Shown here piece after piece: positions 1-10,450 of a stretch of 64,000 bases of DNA. This DNA comes from Dactylis glomerata (lineage: Eukaryota > Streptophyta > Magnoliopsida > Poales > Poaceae). Within the stretch, counting starts at the first letter, position 1, and the number at the start of each line of letters is the position of its first letter. The notes beneath the pieces were generated by a model. It did not search any database. It saw nothing but the letters and a program-made list of their open reading frames with translations, and was not told the origin of the DNA. The position numbers were made by a program, and so were the translations under genes. The stretch lies in contig QXEO01001040.1 in NCBI GenBank assembly GCA_007115705.1, positions 420,693-484,692 on the forward strand, given 5' to 3'.

Positions 1-120
1 CAGCGCGCTAATGTGGTGGGCTCGTCGGCGCCGGGCGAGCCGCGTGCTAGTGTGGTGGGCTCGTCGGCGGAGGGCCAGCTGCGCGCTAGGGCATTGTGCT
101 CGTCGTCCGGAGACCGTGCT
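1..120. repeat. GC-rich 39-bp degenerate tandem repeat
   Basis: Three copies of a unit containing GCTA, then GTGGTGGGCTCGTCGGC or a degraded form of it, recur with a 39-bp period (GCTA at 7, 46 and 85). The array is cut by the window's left edge, so its full size is unknown. It is open in one frame, giving an Arg-rich peptide, but the repeat structure explains that better than a gene would. Confidence 0.6.
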
Positions 121-1050
121 TGCGGGCAGGAGGTGTAGTTCTCGTCGGCGCAAGGCGGAGGGAGACAGACGTCGGCAACGGCTGGGGCTCAATCGACGAC
201 AGGAGGTAATCCCCTTGATCCAGATTTGCTAGCCCAGTCTAATATGCGCGATTCGATCAGAACGAAATCATGCTAGATATATGTGTGTATGCGTTTTTGT
301 TACCCTTACCCGCCTGTGACTTCTCAAGATGGATTTACAACGCCATGGTGCTACTACTTCCGCCTGCACAAATTTTGTTCGATTATTGCTATACATGGCT
401 GCTCTTCTAGAATTTTTGGGCTAGTAGCTCTGAATCTGTGTTGCAGAAACATTTCGAGGCATCACAGATACTCTGTACTGTCATTTTATCCAGGATGCTA
501 GCTCATTTACTCAAATAATCAAGCACAAGTTTTATAGTGTTGTGGTTTGTTAAAGCCAAAAGCTAGCTTCTTGTAATTACTGTGAAATTTCTGTAGTGGT
601 ATTGTTCAGATGTGAAAATCAGTTCGTTTATGCATTTCTCCGAAGCAACGCTGATGTTACCTTGGTGTCTGAACATTTTTCTTCTGTGACTAATAATTTC
701 TTACTTTTATTATGGCTAGATAATATTCCACGTGCTCCACTTTCATTCCAAGGTTGCAGTTTTATTCTTGAGAACATATATTTGCAGGCCTTTTTGCGTG
801 AAGGGGAGACTTGAAGGGGGGAGATCATTCCAAGGCGCAACGACATCAAGGAAGAGTCCACAGCGGCGACGGCGATGAGGCCATCTGTGGCCGTGGTCAT
901 GAGTGGCATAGTGTGGGAAGCGTCGAAGTAGGTAGCTTAAGCTTTGGTTGTGCATGTCGTGAAGCTAGTGATAGATATTTAAGCTAGCTGAAATTCTTGT
1001 CCTTGTTAACTTCTTGCTATGCACTGTGTTGAACTTTAAGTTATGGACAT
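121..1050. other. Non-coding stretch, nothing recognised
   Basis: AT-moderate sequence with only short unrelated open frames on both strands. I see no protein motif, RNA gene or repeat boundary. A purine-rich patch around 800-900 could be exon-like but has no recognisable coding content. Confidence 0.5.
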
Positions 1051-1149
1051 GGCTAGCCAGCATCCGGTTTGTCCATCCCAGCATCCGGGTCCTGGTTTGT
1101 ACGCCAGAGCATCTGGATGTTGGTTTGCATGACAAAGCACCCAATCAGG

Positions 1150-1480
1150 GGGAAAGTAATTGAGTTGTTCTGATAACATGCTTAACTTGGCTTCTGAAAG
1201 TAATTGAGTTGTTTTGATTTATACCTTAGTTGGCTTCTAAAAGTAAATGAGTTGTTTTGATACTATGCTTATGTTGGCTTCTGAAAGTAATTGAGTTGTT
1301 TAGGTAATTACGCATAAGTTGGTTTCTGAAAGAAAATTAGTTGTTTTGATACCATGCCTAACTTTTCTTCTAAAAGTAATTGAGTTGTTTGCATAATTAT
1401 GGCTAAGTTGGTTTCTAGAAGTAATTAAGTTGTTTTGATAATTACGCCTAACTTGGCTTCTGAACTAATTGATACAACTT
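1150..1480. repeat. Degenerate minisatellite, period about 56-58 bp
   Basis: The phrase AGTAATTGAGTTGTTTTGAT, then a spacer and TTGGCTTCTGAA, is repeated about six times with substitutions and small indels. Looser copies of its AAGTTGGTTTCT core go on to about 2600 (for example near 1978, 2120, 2370, 2508 and 2552). Confidence 0.65.
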
Positions 1481-2929
1481 GCATGGATAGCTAACTGATG
1501 CTTAGTAACTTTCTTGTATCCAACTTTAAAGAAGCCATTTAGTTTGACATAGTAGCCAATTTAATTCATCATAACATGCACATTGTCTCTTGGTTGTTCA
1601 TTCTCTGATACAACATTTTCTCTCTCTTTTCTGTATACTCTGCTTGGAGATTTGGAACTGAATAAAACTAAACTGAAAAAGCACTTCAGGGGTACCACCC
1701 ACCTTGACAGGAAAGACACTAAGCGTTTCTCCACATGTTAACTTCCTTTTTTATCTACATGTTATGACATCCTTTTATGCTGATGAACCGTTTGAACCAC
1801 ACAATTTGCAAGTACTACTAATTTGTCTAATTAAGTTGGTTTTTAAACATGGCTAAGTTGTTTGACAAGCATGGCTAAGTTAGTCAATAAATTCATATTA
1901 TTTGATTCTCTGTCACCATGCCTTACTTCTGTTTTAAGTTTTGCATCTTTGGCTCATTAATTTGGTTGTCAAACATGGCTAAGTTGGTTTCTGGAACCAA
2001 CATAGTTGCTTCTCTATCAGGATGCCTTGACTGTCTTTTATCTGCTAGTTAAGCTATTTTTTTGGCACAACCCTTAAGTTTTGCACCTTGATTTACATTA
2101 AGTTGTTTCTCTAACATGGCTAAGTTGGTTATGGAATTCATATTACTTATGTACTAAATATGCCTAAATTGCTTTTCATTATTTGTAACAGACTTGCAGC
2201 CTTGCAGACTTGAGTCATATTGTGAGATTCATGGAGATCTGGACGATGGAGAAGAACTGACTTTGGGTAATGCCGTGAAATATGTGTGTTGTTTTTTTCT
2301 TTAAGTTGTCCACTCATGTTATTAATTGCCATCATAGAATATAGCTAGATTGTTTTTTCAACAATTTTTTAAGTTGGTTTCTCAATCTTGCTTAAGTTTG
2401 TTTTCTGAATATAAGTAAGTTGGATTCTCAATCTTGCTAAAGTTGTTTTCTCAATCTAAATGAGTTGGCTGCTCAATTATTTTCTGAAGTCGTTTCTAAA
2501 TCTAAGTAAGTTGGCTTCTCAATATTGCTTTATTTGTTGTCTGAATCTAAGTAAGTTGGCTTCTCAGTATTGTTTAATTTGAGTTTTTATCCTTTTTAGC
2601 TTGATGTGTAGCAAACAACCCTAAAGTTTGCGTACAGGTTTTGATTCAGTAATTTTTTCAACATGGTATGGTACAACATTAGTACTTATTTTCTCTAGCA
2701 GACAAGCCTTAAGAAAAGTAAGAAATGAAGAAAGATAATACCAAGCATTTCCGCCTATGGTTACACCTCAATCGGAGCAAGTTTCTTTTTTATCACAAGT
2801 TGCATCAATTTCTCAACTAGTTGTTTTCCGGGGCAATTTAAGTTGCCCCCTCAATAGTATACCGATTTAATTAAGTTGCTTAATTCTTGTCATCTAGCTA
2901 AGCTGCTTTAGGGTGGGCGAAGGCAACTA

Positions 2930-3185
2930 ATTATACATGCACATCTAACTTAGGAGTTTACTAGTACATACAAGTACAACTTAGGGGTACATGCAAATAC
3001 AACTTAGGAGTGGGCAAAGACAACTATTCACAGATACACGTGCAACTAAGGATTTACTAGTATATATGTAACTAATCGTATATGCGAATCCAATTTAGGG
3101 GTGGGCAAAGGCAACTAGTTATAATGCACATCCAACTAAGGAGTTTTGTTTGGAAAACAACTTTTACTAGTTATAATGCACAACC
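2930..3185. repeat. Second degenerate repeat block (CAACTTAGG type)
   Basis: Units of the form ACAACTTAGGAGT plus GGGCAAAGGCAACTA recur every 40-60 bp between about 2930 and 3185. The core CAACTTA is the reverse complement of the TAAGTTG core in the left half of the same candidate element. Confidence 0.5.
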
Positions 3186-4425
3186 AACAAAGGTCCAGTT
3201 GCATCGGGTCTGGAGATTCTTCGACCAACAAAAAGTTGTGTACTGCATTTATAAAAAATGGTTTACTATCATGTATTAACTTGAGAACACATTTGAGAAG
3301 TTATTTATATAGCCCATAGCATGTTCACCATATACTTTTCATTTTCTAAACTTGGTTTATTGTGTACTCAATATAAGCAAGTTGTGTCCTGAATTTGTAA
3401 CCGTTGGTTTACTAGCATGCACTGAATTTGCTGTCATTTTCCAACTTTTCTTTTTCTCATGGAGTTTCAATTTTTTCCAGATTGATTCATCATCAGGAAC
3501 CAGTGAGCTTCAGCGTCTATGTACAATTGCAGGAAACAGGGCGTTTTTTCTATTCTAGATATCACTGCAGTTTGCAAGTGCAAACTTGAGTACCATGTCC
3601 AAACCATGTTGCTACTAGTTTCTTTTGTTGAAATCCTGCCAAGTATTTTGGTAAGTTATGTCTCATATGGTTGCAGTATGAACGTACACTTGGTTGCATT
3701 ATGTTACCCATGTATGCAACTTTCATGGAACTCGAATAACCCCTGTCTAGTATATGCTTTTACATGATCTAAGTTGGATCTTGCTACATGTTTCTATTTT
3801 GCTGCTTACGTAGTGATGTACCCAAATAAGTTGTTTCTACGCTCATGACCTAAGAAAACAAAAGTTTGTATGGAGTACCTTTTTTGCTAGGCTAAAAGTT
3901 TTCTGGTCGATTTTGTAGGGAAAACTGCCCTAGATTTTATTCCTAGGATGTTTTATCATGATCTATTTGATGTTCTTTAATAGGTCTACATCAGAATAAT
4001 TTTTCTTGTGTTCATAGATTGTGGAATCAGAACAGGGCTACTAGGAGGAGAAGAGAGCTAGTACCTTTTTTTGTGTGAAATTCCGGAAGCAATGGAGATC
4101 TGATGGAGGAAGAAGACCTCTAGCTTGTTCTTCTTGCTGAACAAGACTGGGCGAGAGAGAAAAGCTGGGGAGATTTGAGTTGTTGTGTTTGCGCCTCACT
4201 TGCGTGGCTTGCTTTTATGAATATCCTAGCTAAAGCGCTGCCGCGCGTGGGTTGTCAGATGCTTATGCTTTGTTGCTTTTTGGTACTACTACCTTTTTTG
4301 TCCTCTATCTGTACTTTTGGCCTGATCGAGTGCTAGGTGGAACGAAACAGCACCCAGGTGCCATGTCAGGCAAACTGGCATCTGGATGCTGGGATAGACA
4401 AACCAGCACCGGATGCTGGCTAGCC

Positions 4426-4966
4426 GGGTCATCGTGCTCGTACGTGTAACGCGAGCGTAGGCGTAGCTCGGCGGTGGTTAAATACGGCGCGAATGTGAGG
4501 AAAACCATCCATGGTGCCGAGTTTATTTATGCTTGTCTGGCTCGGTTGGTGTGAATGTCTGGAACCTTTGACTTCCTGCTCGGGAGAAGGGACAGCGAAT
4601 TGACTAATTAAACTCTGCCACAAACCTCATCTCTTCCTCTCGAGCTAGCACCGTCGTCACGGCTGCACCGGCTCCATGTGGTGATTAGTTTACTGCTACG
4701 CGTAAACAAGCTGTGTCAGCGTAAATTCAGAGACAATCTTTTGCCGACGCTAGTACATTGGAGTAGAATGTTAATCCAGGCTCTAACATTTGCCCAAGTC
4801 TCCCACGCATGGCCCGCATGACAGGGCTAGCTGAAATCGAGGCTGATTAGGATTCTAGAGCTGCAAAACAGTCGTTGACCGCACAAGAACCGAGAGCGAC
4901 GAAGTCCTAGACAAATGCAAGCAAGTCGTCGATGGTCAGATCAACGAAACGCACGAGATATGCTTA
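4426..4966. other. Non-coding spacer, nothing recognised
   Basis: No convincing coding frame, repeat or RNA gene. The stretch lies between the inverted-repeat element on the left and the Harbinger-type element on the right. Confidence 0.5.
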
Positions 4967-7194
4967 GAGCATCTCCAGCCATTTGAGGTCTCGGGCCGAA
5001 ATCCAGCGATATTTTCGTTCGGATTAGATGTAAAACGGGCGTGGGTGGCAACATTTTCCCAGTCGGCACCTCGGCATTCGCCCATCAGCGCGGATAAGTT
5101 TTAAAATAGCGTCTTCCCGTTACACAAAAGCATCGTCCAATAGTTCGGCGATCGGATCAGCCACAATCCGGCGATCGAAACAGAAACTAGACTACAACAG
5201 GCTCGTCGGCGGTGCCTTCCTGCGCCTCGGGCGGCGATGCATCATCGGCCGCCGGAGTGGACGTCGTTGAAGGGGAGGACGACGCAGTCGACGGAGGCCG
5301 GAGGATGCCTTGGTGATGGGTGTCGTACCAAGCCGTCGTCTCCTCGTCCATCGCAGCGTCGTTGCCACCGATTAGGAACGCAAGGTCGGTGTTCCTCTTC
5401 TTCGCCGCGGAGGTTGTCTTGAGCAAGGCGATCCGGACGCCCTAGTTGGCGAGCATCTCCTTCCACCGTGCGTCGTACTTGGTGTCCCTTCCGGCGGCGT
5501 GCGCCCTCGCGTCGGCCCAGTACTTGTCGAAGGACGCCTGCAACCTTTCGGCTGGATGGTCCGCCTTCTTCAGTTCTTTTAGCTTCTTCTGGCCGAGCTC
5601 GGGGCGGCCCGCCGACGCGGCAGGGGCTGGAGCGTCGGGGTTGTACGGCTCGTCCTTGTTCTTGGAGAGGTTCCAGCGTATGTCCGTCCACTTCTCGCAG
5701 GTCTCGATGCGGGCGAAGACATTAAGGTACTTAAACGTCTGGCCATCGGTGTTGTTGCTGTACATGTCGAACGCCCGCCACATCTGCACAGACAAGCCGG
5801 CGAATCAAAACTCGGCGATCCAGGGTCGACGGAGAAGGCGAGTAAGCATACCTTGACCTCGAAGTCGGTGTCGCTCACCGGACGATCGGCGATCTCCTCC
5901 TGTATGCCGTGCCACCTGCTGCACGCCGCCCCCATGCGTGGCCATGGCCTTCTCGCCGCGGACCATCACCGTCTTGTTGAAGTAGGGATCGACGATTTTG
6001 CGCTCGTCGAACGCCAACTTGACCCGCTGCCAATATTTGTCAAAGTTTTGATTGGCGCCGGTAATGTCGTTCATGGAAACGGTCTTCCAAGCTTCAGTGA
6101 GGCACTCCTCTTCTTTGCCCGTCCATTTGATCTGCGGCTCGGTCGGCGGCGAGTTCTTCTTCTTTTTCTTCCTCCCCTTCGACGTCGGCATCAGCTCAGT
6201 CGCGTCGTCCTCCTCGTCGAGGTCGGCCTGCTCCTCTCCTTCTTTGTCGACGTCTTGGGTGCCGCCTCCGAACCCGTGATCGTCGACGCCACCCCGCACC
6301 GCCGCCGCGACGGCTTCCGTCGCCCTTGCCTCCTCTTGTGTGAAGAAACCCGGGCTCGACGCGGCGGCCATGGAGCCCGACGTGATCATATCGTGCATCA
6401 CACCGTCATTCGGCGGCGGCATCCCATGGGAGAAGGAGAGCGGCCCTTGGCGCAGGGCAGGCGAGATGCCCTTGTGCATCGCAGCGTCGTACTCCGGCGG
6501 CGATGGTGTGAACCTCGACATGCCGGGGACGTAGGTCTCATGGAACATGGGCGAAGACGCCGGCGAGTAGGTGGAAGGAGAGCCGATCGTACCTAGGTTT
6601 GGCCATGGACCGGGGAATTGGCCGACGCGCGGCTGTCCCATGGCCATGGAGACCAGCCTCGCCTGCTCGTCCGCCGCCGCCGTCCTCTTCGCCGCGAGCT
6701 TCTTCTCCCTCTCCGCCCTGCCGCGTGTTTCGGTCTGCCGGCGCTCCACATCCGCCGCCCACGCCGCGTTTGTCATACCCAGCGGCCTCTCTTTGGGGGC
6801 CCGCGGCTTCCTCGCCTTCGGCGCGCCGTCGTCGGCGATCCTCTTTGGCGGCATGGTGGTGGAAGAGAAGAGGAGGAGCTGCAACTATGGGGGATTTTGG
6901 CGGGGGAAATGGGTATATGTTGCGCATTTTGGAGGGAAACGGAATTAATGGCGAGGAACTACCCTTCCTGCCGTCGACACCGCGGACCCGCTCAACGTTT
7001 CGCGCGTTTTTGTTTCGTCCGGAGTCCCCGAGCGCGCCTCGGAAAGCCGGGATGGCCTGGGCTCGCCGGATAGATGAAAGCCCAAATCCGGGCGAAAACG
7101 AGGAACCGGAGACGCGGCTGGGCCGAATACCGCCGTCCAGATGGAAAAAAAAAAGCTGCCAGGGACCGACTCGGGGAGACGGCTAGAGATGCTC
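4967..7194 (-). mobile_element. PIF/Harbinger-type element, ORF1-only, TTA target duplications
   Basis: The left terminus reads GAGCATCTCCAGCC (4967) and the right terminus is its inverted copy GGCTAGAGATGCTC (ending 7194), 13 of 14 bases matching. Both are flanked by TTA (4964-4966 and 7195-7197), the target duplication typical of PIF/Harbinger. The 2228-bp body is GC-rich compared with its flanks. Its only gene is an ORF1-like SANT/NAM-associated gene on the minus strand. There is no room for, and no trace of, the DDE transposase that autonomous members carry, so it would have depended on a transposase in trans. Confidence 0.85.
5187..6854 (-). pseudogene. Harbinger ORF1-like SANT/Myb plus NAM-associated protein, broken
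   Basis: The chosen start is the ATG at 6854 (MPPKRIADDG), after which a basic, Pro-rich N-terminus runs for about 230 residues. A Lys-rich stretch (GRKKKKKNSPP) precedes a SANT/Myb-like segment beginning KWTGKEEECLTEAW. A 68-bp GT-AG intron is inferred at 5784-5851 (donor after FEVK, acceptor before MWRAFD), followed by a NAM-associated C-terminal region (FNVFARIETCEKW-like, then KYDARWKEML). Two lesions break it: a one-base frameshift in a G-run near 5930-5936 (MATHGGG where the other frame continues AACSRWHGIQEEI), and a TAG stop at 5442-5444 after KEMLAN, beyond which the same frame continues to 5187. The family is often mislabelled in cereal annotations; the domains fit the DNA-binding partner of Harbinger transposases. 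Confidence 0.8.
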
Positions 7195-7197
7195 TTA

Positions 7198-7855
7198 GAT
7201 CCGACAACGCATAGGAGCCCGATCCCTCGCAAGGCAAAACGAAATTAAGAAGCGCGTTACCGACAAACATGTTGTAACTTCCTAACAGAAGCTGTAGTAG
7301 ATTACAGAGAACAAGGTCAACTAGGCACGGTTGTCTTGGTAGGGCAACACAAATGCTTCGTGCTTGTCTGGACTTGATTACAGTACTGATTAATCAGCTA
7401 CCGCTGCTTAATGACATTGAAGCCCAATCAAGCTGTTGTTGTGAGAGCCAAGAAGACATTTCAACTCCGATCAAGCAATGCCTGGTAAAAGCTCAGGAAA
7501 GAATGAACTAGAACAGAAAAGAGAGAGAATTCAGTGTGGGTGACATGATCTATTTGAAACCGTAACCATATAGACAAACCCCTCCCAGACTAGACTAGGC
7601 AGATACTTCAAGCGTTTCGATCAGCAACCTGTAATGAGTTAAGGGAAGATAATAGGGACACACCGTCCATTAGCTTCAGGAATATACAGCGAGTGAGCAA
7701 GGAACCGACTGAAGTGAACAATATAAACGAAAAGGTTCAAATTCCGTGGTACCAAATATAGATCAGAAAATTGAGAAAACCAAGACATCATTAGGCTGAT
7801 ATCCAAGCAATTTTCAGAAGTTCTTTCAGCAGAGATCTAAGGTTGGCTATATATA
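7198..7855. other. Non-coding spacer, nothing recognised
   Basis: AT-rich sequence without a convincing open frame, repeat or RNA gene, between the Harbinger-type element and the Helitron-like element. Confidence 0.5.
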
Positions 7856-8751
7856 TCTCTTCTCTACTAATAAAACGCCGAAGCGACCGTGGTATGTGGC
7901 TAGCCTTGCACGATCGACCACGATCAGTGAAGACCTAGTAATTACCGACAAATCCAGACCAAGTCAACCGAAATCCGTGAAGTCATTCGTTCAGTAATTT
8001 TTACGGAAGAATTTATAGCTGTGGACGGGCCAAGCGGGGCGAGGCCTAATTGAGAGATCCCAGTGGCTGGATCCCCCTAAAAAAAAAGTGTGTTGCTGAA
8101 TATTTTTTCTCTTTAAACGTCGTTCAGCTAGACTAAACCAAAAATATATATATGGGCCCATGTAGTGTAAGAGATGATGGATACCGAAGAAAATGTGTTA
8201 CACCATGAGACTAGGCAAAGGAATCAGGAAAGCAATGTAGTTGTACATGGTCATTAAGCAAAAGAGTATCGTTATGGGCTCTAATTTTGTATGTTTTTTG
8301 GTGAAAAAGGTTAAATCTCGCCATATGTGTACAACCTTAGACGTGTCTATTTACTTGTAAATAGCATCCATGGAGCATCTTAAAATACAAAAAACAAAAT
8401 TTCGTATTAAAATAAATTCAAGAATCTATTAAATCAGGTTATAATCATAGCATAAAATACAAATAATAATGGTCATGTCAAATCAAAAGGCCTTTTCTGT
8501 GTTGGAGGGAGGGACTGATTGAACTGGGGCCACAGATCCGCATTTTAACTCCTTCCCCGATGATTTATCTGACCGAGTGAGGCTAAGGACTCGGAAAATA
8601 GGGTGAGGTGAAGATAGCGGCATATGGCTTTGCTGGTGCAGGCACGCGAGCAAGAGTAGCCTAGCTATAGCACGGACAAAGGAGACATTGGTGTCACGTT
8701 CCATGATGCATATTTTTCTTCACCCGTTGCAATGCACGGGTATTCGGCTAG
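7856..8751 (+). mobile_element. Helitron-like non-autonomous element
   Basis: The left end reads TCTCTTCTCTACTAATAAAA after an A. The right end has the hairpin ACCCGTTGCAATGCACGGGT (8722-8741; 6-bp stem ACCCGT/ACGGGT) a few bases before CTAG (8748-8751), followed by T. A TC start, a hairpin just inside CTAG and insertion between A and T are the known Helitron marks; no target duplication is expected. There is no Rep/helicase coding capacity in about 0.9 kb. A second hairpin plus CTAG at 8787-8817 could be an alternative 3' end. Confidence 0.6.
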
Positions 8752-8786
8752 TCATCTGTAAATATTATAGAAGACACCATATCATA

Positions 8787-8817
8787 ACCCGAAGCAACGC
8801 ACGGGTATTTTTGCTAG
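8787..8817 (+). repeat. Second Helitron 3'-end-like hairpin
   Basis: ACCCGAAGCAACGCACGGGT can fold with a 5-bp ACCCG/CGGGT stem and is followed by GCTAG at 8813-8817. It repeats the organisation of the end at 8722-8751, about 65 bp downstream. Either two Helitrons end here or the 3' terminus was duplicated. Confidence 0.5.
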
Positions 8818-8993
8818 CGTTTCTTACAAACTGCTACTTCCTGAAGGTCGTCAACCGCACCACGCCTTCTACACCACTTAGCTTAAACAACACCGCCCCC
8901 GATCCTCACTGCAAACTGTCTGATGGTACAGTCCTCATTGCCCCTACAGCTGTGCTGGAAAGAAGCTTTGTACCTAGAGTGTGGCGACATTCC
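8818..8993 (+). other. Left half of an older retroposon split by element B
   Basis: This segment abuts the ATTCC target duplication (8989-8993) of B. The sequence resumes at 59645 after the second ATTCC copy. Across the joint one frame ends in ...LECGDIPVDNEAPVV and another in ...VLERSFVPRVWRHS, so it may be the degraded 3' coding end of a non-LTR retroelement. I do not recognise the protein. Confidence 0.4.
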
Positions 8994-10364
8994 TTTAACA
9001 ACCCAAATTTTTGGGAAATTGAAATAAGTGGAATTCATTCAAATACCAAATTTTGGAGTCAACAAAAACTTTTATTGTGAAATACACGCTTAGTTTCTTG
9101 TCTTTTAAACGCTGCATTTTGTTCCCATGCTTCAAATAAGAATAATGGGAGAAAGTTTTAGAAATTGAAACCTTGGATCCAATCTTTCAAATCCTTCAAA
9201 AAGAAAATATTCTGAAAGAAGGTTGAAAGATCATATCGAGCCCCATGTGTGGTTTTGGTAATTAATGACAATCCCTATGGACTAATGGTTGCATTGAGTT
9301 ATATGTGTAGGACTTGTCCATAGACAATGCTTGAACCATTTGTTGGAGTCAAGGTTGTAAGAAGAAGATTATGTGTTGACCAAGGTGTTATTCAAGGAGT
9401 GATCCAAAGATTGGTCTTAAGGGATTTGAGCTTATATCAAGTGTGTCTTGAAGAATAAGATTGAGTGAGCTCTCATGTGTATCCTCAAGACACCATCATT
9501 ATGGAGAAAGAAGATTTGATTCGAGGATTAATCAAGTCAAAGCGCAAGTTCAAGATGAGCAACTAGAAGAGAACATATGCTTGAAGCTTGCCATCTATAT
9601 TGTGATCATGGATATGTGAAGATATGCTTAAAGAGAGTCTCTTCCATAGTAGAGTATGGGGGAGCAATCCGCAAGACTTCACCAAGCAAGCTCAATCAAG
9701 AAAGGTGGTCCAACTTGAGAAGATTAAGATCGTCTTTATCCACCTCAAGTGGAATGCTCAAGGCAAAGGTATGATAGTGTTAGGGTTTCTTTCTTACCGG
9801 TCTCATGGTGTTATTTGTGAGACCGGGTTATAGGATCGGTAGCCGTACTATCAAGAGGGGCTCTCGAGTGAGTAACTTAATTGTATCATTCGAAGAGAGC
9901 TCAAACCTTTGCATACTTGGCATCATCTTTCTTGGTTCTCATTTGGGTTTTATCCATGTGAGGTTCTAGAGCTTGTGGTTATTTCCATGACAAGCTCTAG
10001 CTCATCAAAAACGGATTTCGTATGAAACTCTTATTGCGTTTTTGATGTTTGGAGGTTTTACCGGGTTGCCTTCAAAGAGAGGTCAAACCTTTCTTCATTT
10101 GGTTTTATACTCTCTTGTTGTACTATGATGTTTCTATGGATGAAGTTGTAGAGCTCGTTATGGTGATTCCAACGAGCCCAAGATCATCGAAAACGGAGTC
10201 CGGATGAAAAAGTTATCACCGTTTTCGTATTGCAATTTCTGCTCGGCGTCACCCAGTAAGGGGGGCGGATATTCCGGCCAGGGAGGGGCGGATTATCCGG
10301 CCTGGGGCGAAAATTTCGTTTCAGAATTTCTGCTAAGGACCTGAGTCGGCGTCACCCAGTATAG

Positions 10365-10404
10365 GGGGCGGATAATCCGGCCTGGGGGCCGGATAATCCG
10401 CCCC
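10365..10404. promoter_or_regulatory. GC-rich inverted repeat upstream of the solo-LTR TATA box
   Basis: Arms of 18 bp (GGGGCGGATAATCCGGCC and its near-complement, one mismatch) are separated by TGGG. Further GGCGGATA(T/A)TCCGG copies lie about 100 bp upstream, near 10262-10310. The position 40-180 bp above a TATA box suggests clustered operator-like elements; this role is inferred. Confidence 0.5.
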
Positions 10405-10443
10405 TCCAAGTGTGCAACGGCCATATTTCGTGGGGGGGGGGGG

Positions 10444-10450
10444 TATAAAT
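10444..10450 (+). promoter_or_regulatory. TATA box of the solo LTR
   Basis: TATAAAT directly follows a G-run (10432-10443) and precedes ACCCC. Its place inside an LTR fits an LTR promoter. Confidence 0.55.

Larger units (their letters stand above)
1051..4425. mobile_element. Candidate non-autonomous DNA transposon with inverted-repeat ends
   Basis: The sequence starting GGCTAGCCAGCATCCGG at 1051 recurs inverted at the other end, where the plus strand reads CCGGATGCTGGCTAGCC and stops at 4425. Similarity continues inward about 80 bp with small indels, and both ends contain the subrepeats CAGCATCC and TGGTTTGT. The interior has no protein domain and is dominated by degenerate AAGTTG/CAACTT motifs. 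No matching target duplication was found (TATGGACAT on the left, GGGTCATCG on the right), so the exact termini and superfamily are unsettled. A CACTA-like or Mutator-like deletion derivative or a fold-back element are all possible. Confidence 0.45.

Noticed and set aside
11..232. A 73-codon Arg-rich frame at the left edge
   Set aside because: It is produced by the 39-bp GC-rich tandem repeat and has no recognisable domain.
1150..2600. Tandem repeats as a CRISPR-like array
   Set aside because: Units are degenerate, spacers are themselves repeated, and the context is a plant nuclear genome.
1042..4434. Target-site duplication for the 1051-4425 element
   Set aside because: The 3-, 8- and 9-base flanks were compared and do not match; the superfamily was left open.
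5446..7186. Several plus-strand frames of 125-247 codons
   Set aside because: Antisense shadows of the GC-rich Harbinger ORF1-like pseudogene on the minus strand.
8688..9080. A 130-codon frame crossing the left end of B
   Set aside because: It runs from the Helitron tail through the old retroposon into the B LTR, so it is a chance fusion across an insertion boundary.
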